A stretch of DNA of 64,000 bases from Stachybotrys elegans (taxonomy: Eukaryota; Ascomycota; Sordariomycetes; Hypocreales; Stachybotryaceae). Position 1 is the stretch's first letter; each line of letters starts with the position of its first letter. The stretch is taken from NCBI GenBank assembly GCA_020746835.1, contig JAGPNK010000032.1:62001-126000 (forward strand), in the 5' to 3' direction. The notes beneath the pieces were generated by a model, which made no database searches, had not been told where the DNA came from, and saw only the letters and a program-made list of their open reading frames with translations. The translations under genes were made by a program, and so were the position numbers. Positions 38,561 to 48,680 of the stretch are shown here, one piece after another.

Positions 38561-40326
38561 ATGGCTGTCCTGTGTTCCACGGGAGGCGCTCTGGCGCTCG
38601 CCTGTGTGGGCATAACCTTGTACATGGCTTACCGAGCCATGCTTCCCAAACCGATCCCAGGCATCCCATACAACAAAGATGCCGCTGGGAAGCTTCTCGG
38701 AGATATTCCAGAGATGATGGGCTACGTCATGCGCACCAAGCGCATCTTTGTAAGAGGCTCCCGTTCTCTATTCGCAGGTGGCTAATAAAATAGTGTTGGC
38801 TCACGTCGCTCAATGCGCGTCATCAAAGCCCCATCATCCAGGCTTTTGTCAAGCCCGGAGGATTACCATGGGTTGTGGTGACAGATCCGTTTGAGAGTCA
38901 GGACATCCTACTGCGACGCATCAAGGAGCTGGATCGCAGCGAGTTTTTTGGAGAGGTCATTGGCGGCATCTTGCCCGAACAGCATATCCAGTTCGTCTCA
39001 ACCGACGACCGGTTCAAGAACAACCGCAACCTGATCAACCACCTGATGGCCCCGACCTTCATCAAGGAGGTCAGTGCGCCGGAGCTGTACATGTCAGTCT
39101 GCACTTTGATCAAGTTGTGGAAGATCAAATGTGGCTTGGCCAAGGGCCGTCCCTTTTCAGCGCACCACGACGTTACATTTGCCGTCCTCGACTCCATCTT
39201 TGCGTCCATGTTTGGCCTTAACGAGGCTGACACCAACACAATCCAACGCATCACAGCAGTGGAAAACTTCGAGCCCGTTATTCCCGAGCATGTCAATGAG
39301 CCGGTGTCCTTCCCTGAGGGCTCGACCCCCGACATCTTCTCCGCCGTCCTTACCCTGGCAAACTCTGTCACGGACACGCAGTTATCCCCAGCACCCGTTT
39401 TTACCTCGTGGCTCATCCGCAAGTTTCCGTATATGAGGAATGCTAAAGCCGTAAAGGACAAGTACATCCGCGACAAGGTGGAGGAATGTGTGCAGCTGAT
39501 CGAAGATGGCCTGACCACCAAGCCCAAGAGCGCACTGCACTCGGTGCTGATTCGTGAGTGCCAAGTCGCTGCAAAAGAAGGCCGACAACCAGACTACCAC
39601 AAGCGCGCCATCGCCGACGAGTTCTTTGGCTTCATGACGGCTGGCCACGATACCTCGGCCACCACAATCGCCTGGGGTCTCAAGATGCTGACAGACAACC
39701 CGAACGCGCAAACTCGTCTTCGCCAGGAGCTTCGCGCAGCCTTTCCCGCGGCTGTGAGCGAGAAACGCGACCTTACCTACGCAGAGCTCAGCTCCTCCAG
39801 TATCCCCTACCTAGACGCCGTGGTCGACGAGATCTTGCGACACGCAAACACAATTGCTTTTGTTGCGCGCCAGGCCCAGCAGGACACTGTAATTCTGGGA
39901 CACCACATCCCCAAGGGCACAAATGTCTTCCTCATGGCCAACGGACCTGGCTACCTGGAGCCGGCCATTGACCTCAACGACGAGGAGCGTAGCCCAGGCG
40001 CACGACAGGGGGGCAAGTCAGCACTCACGGGCGCTTGGTCCAACGACGACATTCGCTTGTTCAAGCCCGAGCGCTGGCTAGAGAAGGATGCTACGGGGGT
40101 TGAGATCTACAACGGCATGGCCGGTCCTTCACTTGCTTTTGGTATGGGTCTCAGGGGGTGCTATGGCAAGAGGCTTGCAATCCAGGTGCTGAAGATTCAG
40201 TTTAGCCTACTTCTCTGGCATTTCGAGCTCCTGTCAGTGCCGGATAAGCTGGGCGGTTATGAGGCTGTGCAGAAGTTTGCAAGGGAGCCAACGCAGTGTT
40301 ATATTCGGCTCAAAGAAGTTGAGTAG
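38561..40326 (+). CDS. cytochrome P450 monooxygenase (1)
   Basis: Two exons, 38561-38749 and 38794-40326; the 44 bp intron has a GTAAGA donor, a CTAAT branch point and a TAG acceptor. The product is about 573 residues, normal to slightly long for a microsomal P450. Features: an N-terminal hydrophobic anchor (residues 1-27), a KPIPGIPYN proline-rich hinge, the I-helix oxygen-activation motif AGHDTSATT near residue 346, the ExxR pair EILR near 408, FKPERW, and the haem loop FGMGLRGCYG with ligand Cys519. It should insert oxygen into a small lipophilic substrate on the ER membrane using a P450 reductase; the substrate is unknown. An in-frame ATG at 38495 would add 22 residues. It lies tail to tail with a dead NRPS-type adenylation domain and may be the one intact survivor of that locus. 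No frame damage is seen. Confidence 0.9.
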
Positions 40327-40692
40327 TCAGGTTATCACAGTACGTTTACAGTATGATGGACCCGAAACGTTCCTTTGTGCATACAGACTTCAATCATGTG
40401 GTCATTTAAATAATTTGATTCCGCAACCCAAGTTAGTTAATTTCACGAAAGCCATTGTTTATTGCCATCTCAAGCAGAGCGTACTATTCATGCGTCTGTG
40501 CTTTACATATGTCTTAAGAAGAATACCGCGGTAACGGTAACTCACTCACTCTCTTGACAAGCATCTTTTGATCAAAAGTCTAGTTGTTGCGAGGGACGTC
40601 GTGGGTGTCACGAGGAATACCGGATCGTATCGCTTGGTAATGCTGCCTAAATGCTATCCCGTGGAACTTCTATGATGTTCTTGTAACCGCCT

Positions 40693-41330
40693 TCAACGCC
40701 CATTCGCGGCCCACTGCTTGATGGTAGTATTGCTATCCAGACGCCCGAGGAAGGTGATGGAACTGTCTGGCCGCCTCAGGCCTTTGCCGCCAGTCTTGCA
40801 CATGACCTCATACTCATCTAAACCAGAGCCTGCTGATACAAACTTGTTCTTTGTCGCTGAGAGGTCCAAATATCCCACCGCAACGCCAATGCTGAGCATG
40901 CAAATCTCCAGGCATCAAAGGTGCTAGCGTCTTAGACTTGTTCTTCGCATCGTGGCACAGCACGAGATTTCGGTCGGCCCATAGCAGTCTGTAATAATCG
41001 GGTTGTGCCGTAGAAGATCGAAGACGGTCTTGTTTTTCTTCGCCAATCTCTTCGTGATCACTGCAGGCGTTCCTCTCATTTGAAATTTGTTGCATCTGCT
41101 CGACACCGTAGGGCAGCCAGACAAGATATTCTGACGGACATGCCAGTATGAATGTTATCCCGTCGTCTAGCATAAGCGAGGCCAGGGCCAATGGATCTCC
41201 TTGACAAGTCTGAGGAGCGGTGACCAGTACACCGCCTTAATCTAACGCGTTCAACGCCCGCACAATGGCCATATTAAACCCAAGAGCGCTTTGCTCAAGG
41301 ATTACATTTTCGGTCCAAGGACCAGCTGCT
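40693..41330 (-). pseudogene. NRPS/PKS-NRPS adenylation-domain remnant
   Basis: Reading right to left across three frames, adenylation-domain core motifs appear in the correct order. First comes VILEQSALGFNMAIVRALNA (about 41240-41310), as in the A2-A3 surroundings. Then GGVLVTAPQTCQGDPLALAS, interrupted by an in-frame TAA; GITFILACPSEYLVWLPYG; and core A5 DCYGPTEISCC (about 40960-40990). Next are VAVGYLDLSATKNKFV, a degraded A7 (CKTGGKGLRRPD where YRTGD is usual), and core A8-like FLGRLDSNTTIK near 40740. At least two frame changes and one stop are needed, so it is dead. No condensation, thiolation or ketosynthase sequence was found nearby. The segment most resembles the A domains of PKS-NRPS hybrids or NRPSs, but the parent enzyme cannot be settled from this fragment. 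Confidence 0.75.
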
Positions 41331-41735
41331 CACCTTTGGCAGCGGTTAGTTACTCATGCCTACTTGTGTAGCCGTGAAAGAAGCTTGGCATTAATCTTAC
41401 TAGTGTTCCTAATAATAATTGTATCTTCTATTGTAGCATTTCAAATGTTGATTATGCGTTATTTTATATGGGAAAGGATCAAAAGGGCACATGGGTCGAA
41501 TGCATCATACCATATTTGCATCGTCAAATAAAAAAGCCTAGCTATACGAAGTATACGGCCTCCCTTAGCCTCGCGCTATAGCAATGTTAATGGATTGACA
41601 GGATTTAGTGAGGGCTTGGCAATTCCTTCTTGGGTCCCAATTTCTAGACTGAGTCTGATTGGATAAGAGCCGGTTGTCAAAGAAGAAAAGAGGTTATCAA
41701 ACCCAGGTACCTTTACTATAGGCTTATCATGCAGA
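41331..41735. other. intergenic, no gene seen
   Basis: Moderately AT-rich sequence between the adenylation-domain remnant and the effector-like gene, with no recognisable coding segment. Confidence 0.45.
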
Positions 41736-41860
41736 TATAAAGGTTCACGGTTCCTCAGAGATTCCTGTTCGTCGTCTTCAGCTCAAGCACTTCATCTGAC
41801 AAGCAGTCTTCGTGTCACCTTCTAGGTTCAACCTCCCTCTCTTCTCGCAAACACTTGAAA
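41736..41860 (+). promoter_or_regulatory. TATA box and pyrimidine-rich leader
   Basis: TATAAA at 41736-41741 is followed by a CT-rich stretch (about 41765-41845) typical of fungal transcription start and 5' leader regions. It lies about 150 bp upstream of the expected start of the Hce2-like gene, so transcription elements appear intact although the start codon does not. Confidence 0.5.
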
Positions 41861-41886
41861 CATAAAGTTAACTTGAGCAGGCCAAT

Positions 41887-42381
41887 ACGAAGTTATCCGC
41901 TATTACCTCTGCCCTGGCGATATTCGCCGCTGCCACCCAGGCTGCACCTGTCGAGGTCGGGGCCAGAGAGACCATGTCTATCAACCCCGACGTTGAAGTC
42001 GTTCACCAACTCGAAGCTCGCGACAGCATCAACAACTGTGAAGATTCCAGTTTTGTCAACCAGTCATCTGGCGGATCGCCCTTCATTAGCGACTGCCAGC
42101 AAATCGTCCGAAACATTGCCGGTGGCGGCTCCTGGACTGTCCCTCTTACATTCTACCGCAAGCTTGTCAGCCACGGCACCTGTGCCTTTGGCGCCCAGGC
42201 TCAATATGATTTTAGAGCGACCAACGCAAAGATTGGAAATCAGGATATCATGGACCTCATCAACGACTCCATTCGACGATTCTCGTGGAACGGCCGCGTT
42301 GGTTCCAAGGGAGAAATGCAATGCCAGTATGATCCTCGTCAACACTTGGGAACGGTTTCGTGGGGCCTCTATCATAATTAG
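41887..42381 (+). CDS. Hce2/Ecp2-like secreted protein, start codon read as ACG
   Basis: The domain resembles the Hce2 family (PF14856, homologues of Cladosporium Ecp2), small secreted fungal proteins linked to host necrosis or antagonism. Seen: four cysteines in the usual order (CEDSSFVNQ, SDCQQIVRNI, HGTCAFG, MQCQYD), the aromatic GGSWTV segment and a short tail ending at 42381. An Ala-rich hydrophobic signal-peptide segment (SAITSALAIFAAATQAAP) precedes the domain in frame, but where its initiating Met is expected there is ACG (41887-41889). The first downstream in-frame ATG is 41974, which would leave out the signal peptide and yield a 135-residue cytosolic form. Possible readings: a disabled gene, initiation at a non-AUG codon, or an unseen upstream exon. 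The cysteine framework is undamaged, so the loss may be recent. It lies between relics of a biosynthetic locus. Confidence 0.7.
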   Translation, partial: TKLSAITSALAIFAAATQAAPVEVGARETMSINPDVEVVHQLEARDSINNCEDSSFVNQSSGGSPFISDCQQIVRNIAGGGSWTVPLTFYRKLVSHGTCAFGAQAQYDFRATNAKIGNQDIMDLINDSIRRFSWNGRVGSKGEMQCQYDPRQHLGTVSWGLYHN

Positions 42382-43073
42382 GGGGAGAAAAGGCCGCAAT
42401 TTAGGAAAAAAGGTAGAACTACCTAGCATGCAATCTTTCTAACTGCACTCATGGAATTCAATCCATGCGATTCGGATGGGACATGGAAGTATGCCAACTA
42501 CCTATATCTGATGAGCTAAGACTGGTTTATGCTTAAGATTGTGTTTGACTTCTTAACACCATAAAATATAAGATGTCTACCTTGAGTGCATCAAGACTTA
42601 TATACAATGTTATTTAGTAACAGTTACCATGTATTATATCCTGTTTGTGCGCCCCCATGGGATACAGACATCGAATTTTCTAACCTATCTATCTATTGAT
42701 CTGATATCGCCTTTATGGTCAGAGGGGGCCTCCTCGAAGTCCTTGGTCTGTATCCCATAGGGGCATACGAACGGGAAATCCCACATATCCTCACCGGGAA
42801 CCTCTTTGGGGCCTTATGGGTTGTCCATGCTATGGTAGAAACAGATTCGGCCGATGTAATCACCCGTTTTGCTAGGCATTAAAAACTCTATAATATCGGG
42901 ATGCAGAGCCCTACGTTGCCGTCATGCGTTTGGGACCCGGCAGTCTGAACGGAGTCAAGATTGGGGTGACGCCCTAATAGGAAGCAAGACACTGGATAAC
43001 CCAAATCTTCGAAATGCGATCGAATGGGCAATGTAGGCTGGGTCATACATCTCAGCATCAATAGATAACACGG
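42382..43073. other. intergenic with inverted repeat R2
   Basis: No gene. It holds the R2 repeat with inverted arms (see 42637-42800). The rest is AT-leaning single-copy sequence. Confidence 0.5.
42637..42800. repeat. dispersed repeat R2 with inverted arms
   Basis: Arms at 42637-42669 and 42746-42780 are inverted copies (CCCATGGGATACAGAC against GTCTGTATCCCATAGGG), separated by about 75 bp. The right arm and spacer match 14341-14426, the left arm matches 56164-56200, and a mutated match lies at 30174-30258. This is consistent with a small foldback or MITE-like repeat. No target duplication was found. Confidence 0.55.
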
Positions 43074-43352
43074 TTAGTGTTTTGCGTGTTCCGGCACGCG
43101 CCCATTCTCCAGTACATTTTTGATGACGTCCTCGGTGAACTTTTCATTACATCCCGAGTCCTGTAGCGGACCCAGGCTATTCATTTCGATGCTTGTATCC
43201 CCAGCTCTCAAAACACGATAGAAGCCACCGCAGGCCTTGTGGTAGCCGACGGAATTGAGCGTGTCTACCTGAACCGAAATCACCATCCTGCTCGCTGGGT
43301 ATCTCTGTCTCGTGGCGTTAAACAGCTGTCTCTGCCCTGACTCCTCAATCAT
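43074..43352 (-). CDS. uncharacterised 92-codon open frame
   Basis: An ATG-initiated frame with protein-like composition (for example FTEDVIKNVLENGRV near the C-terminus) and two cysteines. No signal peptide and no recognised domain. It may be a fragment of a larger dead gene, because all clear coding sequence to its right is broken. Low confidence that it is a gene. Confidence 0.3.
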   Translation of the reverse strand: MIEESGQRQLFNATRQRYPASRMVISVQVDTLNSVGYHKACGGFYRVLRAGDTSIEMNSLGPLQDSGCNEKFTEDVIKNVLENGRVPEHAKH

Positions 43353-43734
43353 GGCAACTCGCTAATACGGAGTGGTCACGAATCCCTCGGGTAGCTGAAA
43401 GGCTGCACCCCGGATCCAAATAAAGACGATGAAAAGTCCACCGCAACCCATCTAGGGTAGACATGGAGGAGTGACACGTGGGGGTGGCTCGGCTAAATGC
43501 AGCGGGTGAAGTGAGTGCATCGTGGCGACTTGGTTCACAGCTCTGACAACCTGATAATTCTTTGTCCTATCTAATCTGAGATCAGGGTCATTACCGAGAG
43601 TGAGCAAGAGCTTTCCGTGGCCTCCAGCTAGAACTTACACAACCCGTGGCTAGCAAGAGTTGTCCAGATAGGGGAGAAGGAGCTCGATGAGTCGTATGCG
43701 GACAAAATTCGACAGCGCGAAGTAAAGGCCAGGA

Positions 43735-44429
43735 CCTTTCTCGTAAGAAGCAGAGTTGTAGTCCCAAGCCTCGGCTGCACCCAGCTACTCGACCCTGTCA
43801 AAGATATGAAGTGAGCAGGTAGTAATGGGTATCATGCCGGATCTGAAATCGTAGTGCTGATCATATTTAGAAATGGGGAACTCACAGCTTTGCCGGTTGA
43901 ATGGCCAGCATTCCCATGGCAGTACCGCCGCCGTAGATTAATACAAACGTAGACTCTTCAATCTGACCAAGCCCAGGCATCGACAGCCTGAGATTATGAT
44001 ACAGTGACAGGCCAATGGTCAGCATGCCGCAGCCCAACGTCGCTACTTGCTCAAAGGTCACGGCGTCTGGGATCTTGAAGAGTAGCTCAGGCGGCACTTA
44101 GACGCATTCGGCAAAAGCCTCCATGCTGTGGTTGTCTGCGTTGTCGCCGAGAGACGCACTACCGACCCGATCATGAAGCTGAAAGAGGTTGCTGCCGTTG
44201 CTCCCAAAGCCTACTGCCTCGCCCAAGAAATCGCATCCCCAAGTTGAGCGAGGAGAAGGAGACATGTCCAGGGATTTCAAGTCAAAGGGGTTGATATTAA
44301 CACAGATGACGTGAGCGATGATCCCCTTCTTTGCGGCGACGCAATGACAGCATCGACCAAGGCGACGCTGCCCGGACCTTGAACATTCATAGCTTGATGC
44401 AGAGCAGGTAAAACAAGCGAACCTGTCAT
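43735..44429 (-). pseudogene. trans-acting enoyl reductase (zinc-less MDR type), broken
   Basis: Stand-alone enoyl reductases of this medium-chain dehydrogenase class work with PKS or PKS-NRPS enzymes whose own ER domain is inactive (LovC is the best known). From the ATG at 44429: LPALHQAMNVQGPGSVALVD, a frameshift near 44315, then NINPFDLKSLDMSPSP, TWGCDFLGEAVGFG, LFQLHDRVGSASLG and FAECV. An in-frame TAA (44098-44100) is followed by PPELLFKIPDAVTFEQVATLG and the nucleotide-binding loop YGGGTAMGMLAIQ. An intron with intact borders (43885-43843) leads to IPITTCSLHIFDRVE, a TAG, then LGAAEAWDYN. It is lost beyond about 43735. One frameshift, two stops and a missing C-terminal third show it is dead. 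It lies near the adenylation-domain remnant, the kind of enzyme it would be expected to serve. Confidence 0.75.
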
Positions 44430-44864
44430 CATTATAGTGCTACCGGGCCCCTCACTCATTCCCCCTCCAAGTATTCCACGGTGGAATCCGCACGGTCCGG
44501 TGGATCGAAAGCATGGATCGCGCACAATGTCAGACAGCCGGACACGCCCTTCAATGATGATCTTAAAAGATTGATAAGAATTATGGGTACAGCATGGATT
44601 ATTCGAGCCTCGATACAACGATATGGATCTTCCTTACTCTTTCCCCGCCTCCACTCTCGGACCAGTCTCGTACAGTGGTTTCGGAAGTCGGAAGCGGACA
44701 GGAACCACCCCCGAGGATGGCGTTACACGTTGCGCTACTGACTTAGGAAGACACGATGCCGGAACGGGCACACGTAGTGCCTATAGCGCAGATTAGTATT
44801 CGATGATGGGGCACTTAGGGTAAGGCGGGCCACGGACTAATAAATGTCCACGACGCGAGGATGA

Positions 44865-45244
44865 TTATCAACGTTGGAGTTCTTCCAGATGCTGGAGCAG
44901 ATATGGAAGATTAAGGGTATGGGTGGAAACTTTGGCCCTAACCTCAATGACTGCATAGAGGTTGCTGGGCTTGAGGACGTCCAACAGGAGGTTCTCCGCT
45001 GCAAAGTTGATGCCAAGGCGAAGGCCTAGCTGTTTAAGGCGACCATCAACAGCGCTCTGGGTGCCGGTCCCATGATTGTCGCCATGGCCAAATGTGAGTA
45101 TCCAACCCTATAAAGAGAAGTGACTGACATGATAAAGCCATACGCGAAATTGGGTGGTTCACCCACGAGCAGCTCGATACTCTGGTCGAACGCGTTATTG
45201 CGGAACTGAGGAAAACGGTGCCGAGTTCCAGAGGTTTTCTGTAA
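44865..45244 (+). pseudogene. C-terminal fragment of a methyltransferase-like gene
   Basis: The frame runs LEFFQMLEQIWKIKGMGGNF, then VAGLEDVQQEVLRCKV, an in-frame TAG at 45027-45029, LFKATINSALGAGP, and a clean 44 bp intron (45094-45137, GTGAGT donor, CTGAC branch). After the intron come IREIGWFTHEQLDTLVERVI and a stop at 45242-45244. The GLEDVQQEV and C-terminal helices resemble the end of class I SAM-dependent methyltransferases of fungal biosynthetic loci; the SAM-binding half is missing. The TAG may derive from TGG (TpG to TpA), but that is inference. Assignment to methyltransferases is moderate. Confidence 0.5.
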
Positions 45245-46143
45245 GGGGCTGACTTCCTGCTGGTGGATTGAAGCCAGGAGCTTAGAATACCAGGGCAGAC
45301 AACTATACTAAATCTCCCTGGCCATCTGATGGGCACATGCATAACTCTTTAAATGGTTGTGAGAAGACAACTCTGCCGATTATTTGAGGATTAAGTTATC
45401 AATAGTGCGGCACCATCTAGATTGTATATAATGGACAACGGAACGCTTCTTGATTAATATCTGCTGTTAATAGCAAACTAGTTTTCCAGATTCTGTCGCT
45501 TGCCAGTTCAAAGACGTTTGCGCGCGCAAATACCCAGCTAAACCTTTACCACAAAGTACATTGCGTTTGTTCATGCTCGGGAAGTATACCGGCAGATGCT
45601 GTAAAGTTATCAAGTTTGGCAATGTAGACGTTCTTGTATCGAGGGCCTAGTTCCCGGCACACGTCCACCTCACCTTCAAAAACTTGCTGGATTATGCTTG
45701 CTTGTTTCTATTTTATTCTTTATTTTATCCCACGATATGTCGATCGCGCTACAACCCGCGTTTCTGCTATACCCATGGCGGTTAGGTTGGTTAGGTGGCG
45801 ACAAGCATGTGATCAGCATAAACGGTCGGCGTAGCTTCCGGGCTCAGCCATGGACTCAGCCCCTGTGCTCACCGCTCGAAAAGCTTGCTTCAGCACATTA
45901 CCAGTCAACTGCTTCCACTCTCTCACCCGCTGGCTCCAACCATGGAATTCACTGCCTTTTGACTGTCATCTCCAGAGTTAGAACCGCCTCGTGTTAACTA
46001 CAGATGATGGTCTTCTACCTAGACGCTAGCCTGGTGACGATAATCCCTCGCCTGGCCGAGGCCCGAACATGTACCGGTGCCCCTCACTCTATCCCTATCA
46101 TATCTTCCTATCTGCCTCCTACAACAAAGACGACATCTGAGCC
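45245..46143. other. intergenic, no gene seen
   Basis: Holds the upstream region of the membrane-protein gene at 46144. Several short frames overlap, none convincing. Confidence 0.45.
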
Positions 46144-47094
46144 ATGGCAGGCGAGACAGGCCCCTTGTCGGACCCGCTCCCGATCAACATGACTATAGCG
46201 GGCTTCTTCGCCATAGCTTGCTACAACTGCATCGAGATCCTCGTCATGTTGATCGACCGCTTCAAGAGACACAATGGTCTTTACTTTTGGGCCATTCTCG
46301 TCACTACCCTGGGAATCCTCTGCCATTCCACGGCAGTCTTGCTTCGATACTACGCTCTGGGCCCCAACTTCACACTGGCTGTCCTTACCTGCGTGGGCTG
46401 GTACGGCATGGTAACGGGCTTCTCTGTCGTCCTCTACTCGCGCCTCAACCTCGTTGTTCCCGACGAAGCCAAGACTCGCTGGGTCCTCATCATGATCATT
46501 TCCAGCTTTTGCGTCTTCCACATCCCTGTCACCATTCTATTCCTGGGAAGCAACACCAAGCACACTCGGAAATTCATCCAGGCATTCCACGTCTACGAGA
46601 GCGTCCAACTTGCTGGCTTCACCATCCAGGAGTCCCTTATCTCTACCTTTTACATTGTCGAAACCATTCGTACCCTCAAGCCAATTCTCGTCATTAAGAT
46701 GCCCAAGGAGCGCAAGATCATCAAATACCTAATTACGATCAACGTATTTGCTATTCTGCTCGACATCAGCTTGCTTGTCACCCAGTACACAGGCAATTTC
46801 CAGATACAGACAACATACAAGCCTGTCGTCTACAGCATTAAACTCAAGATGGAATTCGCTATCCTTAATAGACTCCTTCGCCTTGTGCAGAACAATGGCT
46901 ATAATGAGTGGTTTATACTTGGCGATAGCGGCGCTCAGCATGACAACTCTATTCAACCTGAATCGGGATTGCATGAGACCAGAAATAGCATTCAGCCGCA
47001 GCAAATACTCGACCCTGCACTACGCTCTGTTGTACATTCAATCCCTTTACGTCAAATACAGACTACTCCTGCAGTTTTTACCCCTAAAATATAA
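46144..47094 (+). CDS. seven-helix fungal membrane protein (DUF7703-like)
   Basis: A single-exon gene of 316 residues. About seven hydrophobic helices can be seen, beginning MTIAGFFAIACYNCIEILVM (residues 16-35), GLYFWAILVTTLGILCHSTAVL, FTLAVLTCVGWYGMVTGFSV and VLIMIISSFCVFHIPVTILFL, with polar loops and a Ser/Gln-rich cytosolic tail from about residue 265. The YNCIEIL and YFWAILVTTLGI segments resemble the fungus-specific integral membrane family annotated as DUF7703. That match is from memory and not searched. Role unknown; a GPCR-like or transport-associated function is speculation. The gene is intact despite broken neighbours. It starts at ATG 46144 because the first helix follows directly and no longer frame extends upstream. 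Confidence 0.8.
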   Translation: MAGETGPLSDPLPINMTIAGFFAIACYNCIEILVMLIDRFKRHNGLYFWAILVTTLGILCHSTAVLLRYYALGPNFTLAVLTCVGWYGMVTGFSVVLYSRLNLVVPDEAKTRWVLIMIISSFCVFHIPVTILFLGSNTKHTRKFIQAFHVYESVQLAGFTIQESLISTFYIVETIRTLKPILVIKMPKERKIIKYLITINVFAILLDISLLVTQYTGNFQIQTTYKPVVYSIKLKMEFAILNRLLRLVQNNGYNEWFILGDSGAQHDNSIQPESGLHETRNSIQPQQILDPALRSVVHSIPLRQIQTTPAVFTPKI

Positions 47095-48034
47095 GTTTAG
47101 CTTATGGTAGATAATTCCTATATTGTGCTGCTTCCAGTTTGATATAATAATATTTAACTTTATAAACATTTCATCTATAGTACTGTTTATTTTAGGTCGA
47201 CAGTGCATTCGACTATACATTGAAGAGTGGCAATCATTACGACAGCATCGCCATCAATGCATTGGCCGTCATGGGATTGAACCAACAGGGAAGTTGGGTG
47301 CTAAGCTACACAGGCTACTCTGATTGAAGATAAATATCACGGACAAGTCTATACATATTGTGCATATGATATATCACAGCTCAACCCTCCAGGCTTTGGT
47401 CTGATAAAGGCAAAAGCCTCTAGCCCACCAAAATGAATCGACGCGGAAACAATCACTGCGACGTCAATTACCATACGAGGCTCTAAACGAGGCCAGTTCG
47501 GGCGTAATCTCAGGTTCAATTTCCCCGGCACCGAGGTCTCTGTTCTCGACCACATCGCCAGCGCCTTCGATGGCAGCCAGTCGTATGACGACGTTTTCGG
47601 CCGCGCCGAGAGCTCTCTCTCCCTAAGTCAGGGTTCCCCGGCGGTGATGTCGAGAAGCGCATCCCAGACGGATGCGGTGCTAACCCCGCCGCCTACCCGC
47701 TTGTTCGAATTCACCCTGCCCGCCAAGTGGGCCACCCAGTCCGACTTGGGCTTTGCCTGACTTCTCCCCCAGGAGTGGCGGGCGTACATGAATACCCTTC
47801 CCTCATGCGCTACCATTGTTCATTCTGCGAGCTCCAGCGTTGTCGCAACCCCGACAGGCAATGAGGGATCAGACGCCCCTGCTGAGACGGGTTGGTCTGC
47901 CCAACCCAGTCCCTCCGTCGTGAAGGTTAGTGCCGCCGATCATCACGCGAGACACAGCTTTGATATGTTGTCTGTCTTTGATGCCACTTGCGGCCTTACC
48001 CTAATGGTGTAGGCTCTGACTAACATTGAAGTTG
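47095..48034. other. intergenic with weak coding remnant
   Basis: At about 47480-47760 the plus strand gives a protein-like reading (LDHIASAFDGSQSYDDVFGR, then LFEFTLPAKWATQSDLGFA), closed by stops and frame changes. It may be a decayed gene; family not recognised. The rest shows nothing. Confidence 0.35.
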
Positions 48035-48147
48035 TGATGTAGTAGGTGCGTCCAGTGTGGAAAAAGGTACAATAGTATATGTGAACAATAGTGGCCTTGC
48101 TACCCGCAGGACCAAAGAACAGTGTCAAACAATGAAGGGATCGTCAG
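48035..48147 (-). mobile_element. 113 bp unmutated copy of the interspersed repeat (copy F)
   Basis: Flanked by perfect 15 bp direct repeats CTAACATTGAAGTTG at 48020-48034 and 48148-48162. The insert begins TGATGTAGTAGGTGCG, the common terminus of copies A-E with its C and G bases intact, and ends at the AAGGGATCGTCAG position of the family. It lacks the remaining roughly 1.1 kb. It is truncated at the same side as copy E. Confidence 0.75.
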
Positions 48148-48162
48148 CTAACATTGAAGTTG

Positions 48163-48680
48163 CAATTATTTCTTTCAATTTCCTGTGAGGGGCTGCATCT
48201 GTAGTGCAGGGTTCCTATATAGGGGATAGCTTTGTTCCATGATGTGTTGACAGAATAAGACCTTCTAGGAAATTTATAACTGACTTGTCAATTTGGAGGA
48301 GAATCTTTTGGCGAATTCATCGTGCTGGAAAGAAATTGATATGATAAAGAGTTAACAATCAGTGCCTCACAGCGCCCATGACAACCTTGATGTGGAGCGC
48401 CCACGACACGCCGAGGGAGGCAGGGTGTAGTAGTTCGAGTTCACAAGCTACATTTAACCTCCACCAAACTATGGGTACGCATAATGCCTCTCTAGGCATA
48501 CAAGCCTTCATGCTCTAGTCACCATGATAATTTTTAGATAGTAGGACGCTAACAAAATGGTACTGTCTCGTTGATTGTCTGGTTGTTGTGTCTATATACA
48601 GGTCTGGGCGTAGTCCCATTAGCCGATATCTGTACCCCCGACAACTAAAGCATTCGTAAACAAATAGAGAAGCAACGAGT
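48163..48680. other. intergenic, no gene seen
   Basis: Noncoding sequence downstream of the alpha/beta-barrel gene. No repeat was recognised beyond the flanking target duplication. Confidence 0.45.

Noticed and set aside
41855..42442. A 195-codon frame overlapping the Hce2-like gene
   Set aside because: Starts at TTG, has no domain, and is the +1 shadow of the cysteine-bearing frame.
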